Shown here piece after piece: positions 30,370-64,000 of a stretch of DNA of 64,000 nt (its first letter is position 1; every line of letters begins with the position of its first letter). The stretch spans positions 8,897,534 through 8,961,533 of the forward strand of contig NC_081331.1 of assembly GCF_022539665.2 (NCBI RefSeq). The letters run 5' to 3'. Origin of the DNA: Daphnia carinata (lineage: Eukaryota; Arthropoda; Branchiopoda; Diplostraca; Daphniidae). A program made the position numbers and the translations under genes. Below the pieces are notes generated by a model that was not told the DNA's origin, searched no databases, and saw only the letters and a program-made list of their open reading frames with translations.

Positions 30370-33300
30370 ATGGACACTACAATCCCATCGACTTTGCATG
30401 ATATCAGCCCTGATCCCAAAAGTCATTCTGATGGAAATGGGCTGGGGAATCCATCTGTGCCTCCTTCTGCAATGACTTATGATGATATTTTCCCTGGTTT
30501 ACCCGAAACAGCTATTGGTGTCCGTACTGATTGCACTATAGGAAAATGGAACAACAAGTTGCGTGTGAGTTCACGTAATGTAACCCAGGTAATTGGAAAT
30601 ATTTCCTAGTTTTATTGGTTCTTTCCTTATTAGAAGTCCTTGTTTTGCTTAGGTATTCCACATACCACCGGAAGAAAGGCGAGTTGATTCATCTAATAAA
30701 TTTGGAGAAGGAGACTTGCTTAAAACATGTGCTGACATCATGCAATCCACTGGCGCAACAATTGAAACATCATATGCTAAAGACCAATCTTTGACATTTG
30801 TTGTTATTGGTAAAAATGTTTAGTTGTAAGTTTGTCATGTGATAATTACATATTATAGTTTTTTTATCTTCTCGTTTTTCAGGCAAGCAAGATTCAGTGT
30901 TAGAAGCCAAGCGCGAAATTTTGAAACGGTTCCAAACTCAATCTTCATCGGCTGTAGAAATCCCCAAAGAGTATCATGGCTTTATTCTCGGTAAAGGTGG
31001 TGTAAAGCTCAAGGAATTAGAAAAACAAACTGCCACAAAAATTACCATTCCTAAAGAAACTGAATCCTCTGGAAGAATTGTTGTTACTGGACCCAAAGAA
31101 GGCATGCATTTTTAATCGAAATGTTCATTAATCATGTGCCTAATTTCTTTTTTTTCTTTGAATTTCTAAGGCATTGAAAAAGCACTGCATGAAATCCAGA
31201 TGATATCTGACGAACGATCGAAACAGGCCTATGAGAGATTAGAGATACCGAAAATTTATCATCCTTTTATCACCGGAGCGCACAACGAAACAATCAAATC
31301 ATTAACGGAAGGGTCGGGAGTTAAAGTTAACATTCCCCCGCTGAGTGTGCAAAAGGACGAAATATCAATCGCGGGAGAGAGAGATGGTGTGCTAAAAGTC
31401 AAACATGCAATCATTCAGGTAAAAATCTGAAATTTCTCTAGCAATAGGAGCCTTTTTTTTTACACTTTTATTTAACTATTTGTTTTTTTTTTGTTTTGTT
31501 TTTTTTGTTTTTTTGTTCAATAAAGATTTACGAAGAGATGAAACGGAAATGTGCCACAGTCAGCGTTGAGGTACGCAAGTCTCAGCACAAGTACGTAATT
31601 GGTCCGAAGGGCGCTGGAATAGCTGAAATTTTGGCAGAAAGCGGTGTCAGCGTGGAAATGCCACCAACTGATTCGGATAAAGAAACTATTACACTCAGGG
31701 TATTGCAGTTTATTTAGATTTAAATTGTTAGGCTTTTTTTTTCTGTAGTTTGCCTCATGTTTTGATGGGCATGAGAATATTGACTTTAATTTTCATTTTT
31801 GCAGGGTCCCCAAGAAAAGCTCGGCATTGCGCTGACCAAAGTATACGAGAAAGCCAATTCGGTCTGCACAGCCGAAATTTTGGCCCCATCGTGGATTCAT
31901 CGGCATATAATTGGGAAAAAAGGCGCTGGAATTCGGGCTATTACGCAGGATTACCCAAAGGTTGTATTCTGCTGTGTTTGCACTGTGCACGAAACATCAT
32001 TCTTGGTTGCGTTAGGTCCATGTGGAGATGGAAGATAAAGCTGATAAAATAATTGTTGAAGGACCTGTTGAGGAGGTAGAAAGGGTTCGCGTTGCCCTGC
32101 AAGCCAACGTCGAAGATTTGCTCAGCAAACTTACATTTGCCGATATCGTTGTCGATCCCAAGTATCACAAACATATCATAGGTATTAGTTTTAAAAGTCG
32201 ATGTCGGAGAAGAACGTTTATTCTATTTACGAATCTTGCTAGGAAAGGGTGGATCAAATGTCAATCGTTTAAAAGAAGAAACGGGCGTAACAATCAATAT
32301 CCCTGATGAGCGATCGTCTACTATCCGCATCGAGGGAACACCTAATGGTGTCAATCAGGCCAAAGCAGAACTTATGGAAATGGTTACCAAGATGGAAAAT
32401 GAAAGAGAAAAGGATATTTTGATTGAACATCGCTTTCATAAAAATATCATTGGTGCTAAAGGCGAGAAAATTCGTGAAATTCGAGATATGTTTCATCAGG
32501 TAAGAACAACGAGAAACACGAATATGTGCGGTTTTCTAACAACGTTCCAAAATTCAGGTACAAGTTACCTTCCCTGATTCTTCTGAAAAAAGTGACGTTG
32601 TCAAAATTCGCGGACCGAAACAAGATGTTGATGCTACGTATAAATATTTGCAAAAACTATATAAAGAATTGCTAGAGTCTTCCTATTCAGTAAAGGTATT
32701 TTGATTAATGAAAAGCGCAATTTTTCGATACTATCTCTGTTATTGATATAGGTACCCATCTATAAAGAGTTTCACAAAAATGTGATAGGGAAAGGTGGTG
32801 CGAATATTCGAAAAATTCGCGAAGAGACAAGCACTCGGATTGATTTACCTCCTGAAGGTTCAGACTCGGACATGATAGTCATAACCGGACGGAAAGAAGA
32901 TGTTGAGAAAGCTAGAGACCGAATTTTGAAGATTCAAAGTGAATTGGTATGCTTTTGCATTTCTTACATATACGATTTTTATTTGTTTGTAATAACTATT
33001 AATATAAAGACGTTTATGTTCACGCTCTAATTTCTATTAGGTGAGCATTATTGCTGAAGATGTTGAGATTCCTGCCAAATATCATCAATCTTTTATTGGT
33101 GCCGGCGGCAAGTTGATTCAGTCAATCATGGAAGATTGCGGAGGAGTTCAAATCAAATTTCCTCCGTCCGAAAGCGGCTCAAATAAAGTTTTAATTCGTG
33201 GCCCCAAAGAAGAAGTGGAAAAAGCAAAGAAAACTTTAATTGAAATGAGCAATGAAAAGAACTTGACAGGGTACACCGAAACAATACGCTCTAAACCTGA

Positions 33301-35511
33301 GCATCACAGGTGTTTTATCTGATCTGTTTATTTTTCATCGTTATTATTAAGTATTCGAAGTCCAATTTTGTTGATTACCACTTTTGGAATTTCTTAGGTT
33401 TTTAATAGGAAGGAATGGCTCTAACATCCGAAAAATTCGCGAATTAACCGGAGCTCGTATCGTCTTTCCTTCGGATTCCGAAGCCAACAATACGAAGGAA
33501 CGAGACATAATCACAATCGTCGGCAGAGAAGATGCCGTGAAAAAAGCTCGAGAAGAGTTGGAGAATCGAATCAAAGAACTCGTAAGCATAGGAATTTTTG
33601 TTTGCTTTTGTTTTTGCTTATTAATACGAACAACGTAATGTTTGGATTTTGCAGGATAGCGTTGTAGAGCTGGAGATGCATGTTGAGCCCAAGTACCATC
33701 GTCATTTCGTTGCCCGGAGAGGTGAAATTCTGCACGAGATTTCCGATCAATACGGAGGAGTAACTGTTTCATTCCCTCGTTCCGGAGTTGATTCTGATCG
33801 TGTTGTCCTTAAAGGTAAAATAACGGGTTTAAAGATGTGAAGATTTTCTAACATCTTGAAATGCAGGTGCCAAAGAGTGTGTTGAAGCAGCAAGACATCG
33901 CATTGAAGAGATAGTCAATGATCTAGAGCAGCAAGTAACAATAGATTGTGTGATACCTCAGAAGTTCCATCGCACAATAATGGGATCGAAAGGAACGCGT
34001 GTCCAAAACATAACGACGGAGTTTGACGTCAAAATTAAGTTTCCAGAGAAGAGCCCTGTCGACACAGAACTTGATCATGTGAACGGACAGCAGCCAGAAG
34101 GGGAATCAGCAATTGATGATGCTCCCAAAGCATGTGATGTAATTCGCATTACAGGTGAGGATGAAAATATGGCAGTTCGATATTTTTTGGCAATTAACTT
34201 AAATTTCGACGATTTCTAGGCCGCCAGGATAGATGTGAAGCCGCGAAAAACGCGTTGATTGCTTTGGTGCCGATCACTGTCGAAGTTTCCGTTCCCTACG
34301 ATTTGCATCGCTACATCATTGGTCAAAAAGGAAAAGATGTGCGTGAAATGATGACAACTCATGACGTTAACATCAAGAGTAAGTTGTAGTTTGTGACGTG
34401 TAAATATTTCGCACACAAAAAAAAAACGCGAATATCAACAAAATCATTTCTTACAGTACCTTCGGCCGAACAGCAAAGTGAAGCTATACAAATCTCCGGC
34501 CCGGCTGCGAAAGTAGAAGCTGCTCGCCAAGCTCTTCTAGATCGCGTAACTGAACTGGAAAAAGAGCGCGAAGATCGTGTTTTAAGAAACTTCGCTGTGC
34601 ATGTAATTAAAGAAGTTTGTTTCGTGTCATTTATAGTTTTAACTTTTTTCTATGTCTTCTTTGCTAGGTGGAAGTTCCACCGGAGTACCATTCGAAGATC
34701 ATCGGGAAAAAGGGGGCAGTCATCTCTAAACTTCGAGATGATTTCCAAGTTAACATAACTATGCCGAAACCAGAAGATCCTAATCCGCAGCTGATAACTA
34801 TTAAAGGTAGTAGAAGAGACTCCCATCTTGCATTAAGTTCAGTTATTTTGTTAGGTTCGTTTATACTAAAAACGTGTGAACTTGCAGGCTACGAAGAAAA
34901 TGCCAATCAAGCGAAAGAAGCCGTTCTCAAAATGGTTCAAGACCTTGACGACCTAATAAAGCAAGATCTACCAATTGATCAGCGCGTCCATTCACGTCTA
35001 ATTGGTCGACGAGGTCGTAATATCCGACAGGTTATGGATCAATACAAGGTTGAGATACGATTCCCATTCGAGGGCGGCGATCCTGATATTGTCACAATTA
35101 TTGGCCGTGAAGAAAAAGTTCAAGAGTGTGCGGATTACTTGCTGAATCTTGTTGAGGAATACGTAAGTCCATCGATCTATTGAGAACAATATGTACACAT
35201 TGCTCTGTTACAAAGTGTCATTTTTAACTAAATTCTGTTTACAGATGCAAGATATCGATGACAACGATTCATCGCAGCAATACCTGAGAGCTCCGAAACA
35301 AGAAGGGCAATACAATCAGCGCAATCCAGGACAGCCAGGCTTTATCGTGGCCGGTGCGCCTTGGGAGCAGCAGGCTCCACCGCATCAAGGTCAGCAACGG
35401 GTACCAGTTGTAGCTCCGAACACAGCTAGTAATGAGGAGTTCCCATCGTTTGGGAAGGCTGGACCTAATACACCTTCTGGTGGTGCACCTCATTGGGGAC
35501 CGAGGCGTTAA
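30370..35511 (+). CDS. HDLBP: Vigilin (HDLBP / DDP1-type multi-KH RNA-binding protein), complete
   Basis: Vigilin binds mRNA and tRNA at ribosomes and the ER and has heterochromatin and translation roles in insects and yeast. Exons: 30370-30588, 30653-30809, 30883-31101, 31171-31418, 31526-31699, 31805-31960, 32016-32181, 32243-32499, 32558-32695, 32752-32946, 33041-33309, 33398-33581, 33655-33814, 33867-34154, 34220-34378, 34457-34602, 34668-34806, 34888-35162, 35245-35511. They sum to 3,816 nt (1,271 aa; the human protein is about the same length). Start ATG lies in AAAAATGG. Fifteen KH-type repeats follow a short N-terminus. Twelve keep a GxxG loop (GKGG, GPKG, GKKG, GKGG, GAKG, GKGG, GAGG, GRNG, GSKG, GQKG, GKKG, GRRG); repeats 1, 3 (GAHN) and 11 (ARRG) do not. 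The C-terminus is Gln/Pro-rich. Introns are 54-107 bp; intron 3 (31102-31170) begins GC rather than GT. Confidence 0.97.
31102..31170 (+). other. GC-AG intron in vigilin
   Basis: Exon 3 ends GAAG, the intron starts GCATGC and ends TTTCTAAG, and exon 4 starts GCATTG. This gives PKEG-IEKA in frame, matching the vigilin family. Reading through hits a TAA within four codons, and no GT donor nearby gives an open frame. Confidence 0.85.
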
Positions 35512-36600
35512 AGTTGCTTCCTGTGGTATCTCTACCTTGACGAGTTAGGATTTTTGTTCGGAAATCCTGAAAATGGGCCTTTTTCAACCCTGTCCAAACA
35601 GTTTTCCCTCGTATATGTCCATTTCTTTGATAAATGCTAGATGTATGTAGTATCGCTTCGGTAGATGGGGTCTTCACCGTTCCACACGAATGACCTGCAG
35701 CCTTTTCTCCGACCCATCATTCAATGAAGTTATATTCTCAAGCTGATGGAACCGTTATCTTAACCTACCTAACCATTTTCTGGGTACCGTGGAGGCAGAT
35801 ATATATATCTTTTTTGTTAATTTGCCTGTGGGTTGGCAGAAATGCTGCTTTGCTCGTAAAATTATGTCAAAGTTCTCTTGATTTACATTTAAAGGGGACT
35901 TTTCAAGAAAAGTAGGTTTTTTTTTCATTTCTGCGTGGACCACGTTGCCTTATATGCGTCTTATTGGTTAGCTCGGAAATGAGGGATTTCTACCGTTCAA
36001 TAAGACTTAAGCTCTCGGTAATACGGAGTAAACCTCTGTTACGGGATTGGGATTCATCCAGAAAACTGGAAGAACAGTTTGCTTAGAGCCGGTACAAAAA
36101 TATAACCTGGAAACGGATCAGTTTGCTGATTTGCTTCCCTACCCCCACCAACCCCGCCCATTCTCAAATCATCTATAGTCCAAACGTTTTTGGATTTCAC
36201 TTGTTTAGTTTTGACACCTGATGTAATAGTGTCAGTTGATGAATATTACTTGGAGATGTACAAGGCATATTCTGATATCGTAACTATGCTGCAAAAGATT
36301 GTTATGGACTTATTACTTTACGGTGACAGTTCTATACGCTGAAGTTGAATACACTTATAAAAATGGGACATTTCTAGTGTTTTAAGAAAATGCAATCGCC
36401 AATTTCTAAATCTTGAACCCGGAATTGAATAAGTGGACAAGAAACAAAGTAAGAGTTCACCGGCATTAGCTACAGAGATTTCTCATGATACATGTCCATT
36501 TAATGTTAGTTATATACTAATATTAATATGGTTGAAATAATTTGAACCTATCGAACTAGGCAAAGCGCGCAGATAATGAATAAACCTTTTATCGTGAAAC
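35512..36600 (+). other. Vigilin 3' UTR and spacer
   Basis: No coding feature is seen. An AATAAA at 36,579-36,584 is a candidate polyadenylation signal, giving a 3' UTR of about 1.1 kb. Shorter UTRs through unseen variant signals are possible. Confidence 0.45.
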
Positions 36601-37049
36601 AATGAATTTATTTAGTTTTAGCTCCAGTTTTTGTTTTACTTTGTGTGTGTGTAGTGCATACAAAGTTAACAGTTCGACGACTGGTTGACGAGTCTAGCAA
36701 ACAATACGCATGCGTACGGTACATAACAACGGGTGGTTGCATGATGAAGGCTGGAGCGTAGGTGGCAGATTGCGCAGCAAGAAAGAAGCGTTGGTGAAGT
36801 CCCGGCTTTCTCTCTAGTGTAAAAGAAGTCTGACGTGAACGTTTCATGAAACGCAAAGACCTTTCTTCAAGTGGATAACTTATCGCACTGAAAGTCGCAG
36901 AATATACAGCCGTGTGCATGGTTAGCAATTCGTACACGAAACGAAGAAGTTTCGATTGTCCCGCAGAATCGTTTTTTACCTTCCAAACATCGCTTTGATA
37001 CGGTGGCCATGCCTGAGAGTTGGTTTTGACGAAACTGCCCATTTCCAAA
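36601..37049 (+). promoter_or_regulatory. Upstream / 5' UTR region of the IA-2 gene
   Basis: About 450 bp separate the candidate vigilin polyadenylation site from the IA-2 start codon, so the promoter or last 5' UTR exon must lie here unless a distal exon exists. The minus strand holds a 146-codon open frame (36,608-37,048) with no recognisable domain. I treat it as a chance frame. No TATA box was identified. Confidence 0.4.
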
Positions 37050-60022
<22,973 letters not shown>

Positions 60023-60605
60023 GCTGAGGATAAACAATTAACGCAAATTATAATTGTATGGGCCAAACTTCTATCATAGTATATTGAAAACGAAATTCAG
60101 CTGCCCATTGAATTTCTTAGTCTACTTGGGTTATAATGTTTCATACCAGTCTAATGAACCTTCTGAGTGTCCGCCAAATTCCTTCTATTACCATCCAACT
60201 ATTATTCCCTTGTCAAATCATAAGGGTTATCGTAATCGTAATAATCAAATCTTAAAGGATTCACAGCCCTTCCGTTGTGAACCGTTCATCGATCTCCTGA
60301 TTAACTGGCTACTGAGAAATCATCCTTTCATCAATCCACAACTTACAGATATTTTTATTTTTCCTGTTTCAATTTTTTGGTTTTTACCCCATCGTGCCGA
60401 ATTTCTTGATTACAATCTAGTTAGTGGGTTGAAAACATTTGCGATCTTTCTAACTGCGTTGAGGCGTGTTAAGCAGATCACAGAGGGCTGAGTCAGGTAC
60501 AAACGTAGAATAATAAGGAAAACCGAAAACCCTCCACCATCAGAGTAGGAACATAACAGACAACATTTTTGGCTTTCAAGAATAAAATGGAATGTGTATG
60601 GCAGC
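60023..60605 (+). other. IA-2 3' UTR with polyadenylation signal
   Basis: An AATAAA at 60,581-60,586 is the first strong signal after the stop. A 145-codon open frame at 60,054-60,491 lies wholly in this UTR on the same strand. It has no recognised domain and is reported as an oddity rather than a gene. Confidence 0.5.
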
Positions 60606-63593
60606 AAATCACGGTTCTAGCTAGTAATTGTCGGCAGATGACAATCTTTATTACTTAATCGAAAATGCCGCAAGCTACATGGCATCATTAGAAAAAACAA
60701 ACTGGCAAAAAAGAAAAAACACAAAAGCGTTAACCTTCCTAAGGGCGGATTTGATTTCCAAGTTTTTTAATTCTTCACTCAATCATAAATGTCTTTGGGT
60801 TTGGCAGCCACCGCCATTTATCGTTCCACTGCAACTGTCAGAAGCCCAAAGAAATACAGCTTTGCTGTCTCTGTCCACCCAATGAGAGTGGTACAATTTC
60901 GGCATGTGATAGTCGGACAGGCGATGTCAAAATGCTGCTACAGTGTGAAAGTCATTTCTTTTACAGCTTTTGACAACAAGTTTTCTTACACGATTCAGTT
61001 AGTGTCGAAAACTGTAGTCGGAATCAACAGTTTAACCAAGTATACGTTCCAACTTAAACCCTGCATCCACAGAGGCATCCTTACTCCTTAGCTGTGACAG
61101 CTCCGAAATCGGCGAATTTGGCAACTGAGACTTTTTCGTACAAATCTTTAACGATATATTTTCCAAGTTTTTTTTACCTCTATGGAGTTACGTTGCTGGG
61201 GCAGAAAAATGGGCTTGCCATTTTTTAGACTACTATAACTCCGTACATGTACATATGTTACGGTAGGGTAGAATAAAAGAGTTTATCCTTAAATTTTTTT
61301 GTCTTGTTTGTACCCTTACAAAAAAATTTTTAGCCCAGAAAAAAAAGTTAGTTCCAATGAAGATTAAATACAGCGAAATTGCCTACAATTCGCTAACGGA
61401 CTACATTGAAATAATTTAACAGTAAAGGAAATCTATCTAAACTTGGCTTTATTATTATTTGGTTAAAGAATCTCAGTTGTCAAATTTTGCGTATTTTTAG
61501 TCGGAATAACTGTCTCCTAGAAGGAAAGAACTTTCCGTTTTATTTTACGCATACCATGACATTCTTGCGAAACGAAACAAGTAACGTCGACAAGTCATGT
61601 TATCTCTGTGCGTATATGTTAATGGGCATTGGGCTTTGCATAAGAAAACGTCGAGAGCCTATGTTCCATTCTATTCGCCATCACACAAATTCTATATCTA
61701 TATCATATGAAATCCTTTTGAGTTTGATTACAAGCAGGTTTTGTCTAATAGCATTGTTTAATAGAATCGAAGGGTTGGCTGCTGTTCCAAAATGTTGCGA
61801 AGATTTAAGAGACGTATTTGAATTTCGTACATTTCGTTCTGAATCACCGAATGCGACCTAGCAAAATTTCGGAGGCTCGATACGTTTTATCTTGGAGTCG
61901 CCAACCCTCGAATAGGACTGTATCACTTGCATGCTTTGCTGTTTCCAAGAATTTATTCTATATGTTTACTGTTTTCAACACGATCACAACTTTTCTTTTA
62001 GTAGAATTACCCCCATTTACATATAAATCCTTCGCCTATGTTTGATCCTCTTTTTTTGTATCAGTTTTTTTTTCAAATTTTGATTTTATTGAGAAAAGTG
62101 TAAAAAACAAACAATCGGTATAGCTATTATTTTTATCCCGTTGGGCATTGGCAATTTCAGGCTTTTAAACACTAGGTTGAATCTCAAGGATAGATATTGA
62201 TTTCCCCCAGAGTTTTAGAACATGATTTAATTTTTAATCACAACCATACTAGGACAACTTCCAATAGCGATGTGTTTATTCTACTTGCTGTAATGTCAAT
62301 GTCTACATACACTTATATTCCATGTATGGTATATGTTATCACGAAAATAAAAGCATTCAGAAAGCTATAGTAATCCAGTTTCGTTTCTTAGCCTCCCCCC
62401 TGTAAGGGTTGGGAAAGAAAATATTATGGTTTTTCCGTGTTAGCTTAATGAACCACCAGGATATTTTTTCGTGGGATTGGCGCATACTTGCGAAATGGCT
62501 AACGTTCGATATCGAAAATGTATTCCATGTTCGTGCCATCGGTTGAACATGGTTGAAGTTCCATATCGAAAACGTATTCCAAGATTGTGCCGTTGGTTTT
62601 CCTATATGGAATTCTTAAACTCCGAGACTCGCAGTTGAATGGCCTATCGCGGGAGAAATCGACTAACGACAAGCGAACCGATGTTTTATTTATTCGCTAC
62701 AATATGCTAGTTGATTCTTTATTAAATTGTTTTCTTTAATTATTTTTCTTTTAAGAAATGAGGCCATACAAAAATACAGTAACAATTCATATTATTGATT
62801 GACATGATTTTTTTTGTTAGACTTGCTGCCTGTTGAACATCCAACTACTAAGCACTTAATCATCTCAAACACTAGTTTCACATACACTGTTTAGTTTAGA
62901 ACTTTAAATTAAATTTTTGTGATGAACTTCCATGAATTACTCCCGTATCAACCAGATAATAATATGGTGATAAAACGCGTCAAAATTAAGGGTCACAGAC
63001 CACTAGCAAACCTAGGAGTTAACACCGTGAACTAGAAACCTCAATTTGAAATACGATGCCATTCAAGCCACAAACTTTAGAAATGATTTTGCGGCAACCT
63101 GGACACCCCGAATCTCACTCCGCCGCGCCCCGGTGAGGAAGTAATCATCCATGTCATCCCCGCCTTGCTCAATTTAGTTTAGTTTACTTTAGTAATTTAT
63201 TTTTAAAGGTAAGCTAGTGCTGTAACATGGTTTACAGCTTATCGGTACCAATCCTTATATATTGTACCCGTAAGTTACAAACCATCCGTCCCCATTCAGC
63301 ACACCGCATTTATATATGGGCGTATTTTGGTATTGTCTGGGCACGGTCAACTACCATACGATCATAAGACTGGTGACACGGAAGTTCGGCTAAACATTTT
63401 TAGCTTTTTAGAACACATTCGGAAATGAAAAATAAAAATACTTGTACAGGAAATGAAAACTATTTGATTTAAAACATTTTAAAAAGCAGGAGTAAATTGA
63501 ATAATTAAATAGGCTTGCCCTTTACCGGTTATTTATGATAGATTTCACACAACAAATCAAAGCAATTTATGACTTAGCGGTAAATTTTTAAAT
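60606..63593. other. Intergenic between convergent IA-2 and DCTN2
   Basis: No gene is recognised. Plus-strand frames at 60,628-61,091 and 61,487-62,045 have no domain motifs or clear exon boundaries. TTTATT at about 63,196-63,201 (AATAAA on the minus strand) is a candidate polyadenylation signal for DCTN2. Confidence 0.4.
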
Positions 63594-63772
63594 TCATTTG
63601 CTTGATAACTTATCATCTAATTTCTGGACAGACATTTTCATTGCTTGCATGTTCATTGATAGTCCTTCCTGGACATTAGTTAACAATTGAAGTTGATCCT
63701 GGATAGCTATGTCTAAATTTGTTTGCATATTTTCCACTTGGCTGACCGTTTGCGAAAAGTTGACAGCTTAAA

Positions 63773-63807
<35 letters not shown>

Positions 63808-63968
63808 TATATACATATATAAACGTTCATAACAAAATAAGATTTTATTGGCGGGAAAAGATTACCTCTGTCATGAAGTACTTTAAGAGATGACAATCGA
63901 TCAACAATTGAAGGCAAAAGTAACAGTAATGGCTCTAGTTGCTTCACCATTTCATATAGCTCTTTAAC
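63594..63968 (-). CDS. DCTN2: Dynactin subunit 2 (dynamitin), last two coding exons, partial
   Basis: Dynamitin holds the shoulder of dynactin, the adaptor of cytoplasmic dynein. Exon 63,968-63,866 follows ATACAG and reads VKELYEMVKQLEPLLLLLPS then IVDRLSSLKVLHDR, ending G/GTAATC. Exon 63,766-63,594 follows ATTTAAG and reads AVNFSQTVSQVENMQTNLDI, then AIQDQLQLLTNVQEGLSMNM and SVQKLDDKLSSK, stop TGA. This matches the family C-terminus: LYE...LPxxVxRLxxLKxLHEQA, then a coiled coil with LLTxVQ and a terminal M-x-x-L-x-K pattern. The 99-bp intron contains a poly-A/TA run. The N-terminal part lies beyond 64,000. The gene converges on IA-2. Confidence 0.85.
63776..63821. repeat. Poly-A run followed by a TA microsatellite
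   Basis: About 28 adenines and then TATATATATACATATAT, inside the last DCTN2 intron. On the DCTN2 strand this is a poly-T tract near the acceptor. Confidence 0.9.
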
Positions 63969-64000
63969 CTGTATAAATGGTTTTCTGCAGTTAAATGCCT

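Noticed and set aside
31799-32052. Overlapping vigilin frames running through the 55-bp intron at 31,961-32,015
   Set aside because: The family alignment (PK-VHVE) requires splicing there. The read-through frame ends quickly.
36608-37048. 146-codon minus-strand open frame upstream of IA-2
   Set aside because: No domain, no splice context, and it covers the region that must hold the IA-2 5' UTR. Composition with few stop-prone words can explain it.
61487-61861. 124-codon plus-strand frame downstream of IA-2
   Set aside because: No domain, no supported exon boundaries, composition like surrounding non-coding DNA.

Overview
The window looks like nuclear DNA of an arthropod, most likely a small crustacean of the Daphnia type. 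The genes are split by many short GT-AG introns (often 55-100 bp). The proteins are animal housekeeping and neuroendocrine families. Intergenic DNA is AT-rich and crowded with decayed Ty3/gypsy, hAT-like and inverted-repeat elements. The organism is an inference from gene structure and protein style, not from a marker sequence.

The left half (about 1-29,800) is mostly repeats and relics. It opens with the 5' part of a minus-strand Ty3/gypsy element (1-1,809). Next comes a cluster of three unrelated decayed host-gene fragments: a SURF6-like fragment (minus), an AIFM1-like fragment (plus) and an AKT-like kinase fragment (plus), at 4.97-7.78 kb. This cluster is bracketed by two copies of an unusual clustered inverted repeat built from the 14-mer GGAGAAATAGGACT. 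A hAT-like remnant (9.19-10.70 kb), an unrecognised two-exon minus-strand coding stretch (10.77-11.18 kb) and a nested inverted-repeat element (14.14-15.21 kb) follow. A nearly complete but inactivated Ty3/gypsy element with about 95-bp LTRs and an AAGTA target-site duplication lies at 16.84-22.55 kb. A piggyBac-like inverted-repeat element (23.25-24.45 kb) and a decayed minus-strand coding region (25.7-27.2 kb) complete this half.

The right half (about 29,850-64,000) holds three real genes. The first is a complete plus-strand vigilin/HDLBP gene (30,370-35,511; 19 coding exons, 1,271 aa, 15 KH-type repeats, one GC-AG intron). The second is a complete plus-strand IA-2/PTPRN-type receptor pseudophosphatase gene (37,050-60,022; 19 coding exons, 940 aa), with long introns in the luminal half and short ones in the phosphatase half. 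The third is the last two coding exons of a minus-strand dynactin subunit 2 (dynamitin) gene at the right edge, converging on IA-2. All splice junctions in the two complete genes keep the reading frame: exon lengths sum to 3,816 and 2,823 nt, both divisible by 3.

The genes do not form one pathway. Vigilin is a cytoplasmic and ER-associated RNA-binding protein, IA-2 is a dense-core vesicle membrane protein, and DCTN2 is part of the dynactin motor adaptor. Coordinates of splice sites were read by eye and may be off by a base. Family assignments are from recognisable motifs, not from a database search.
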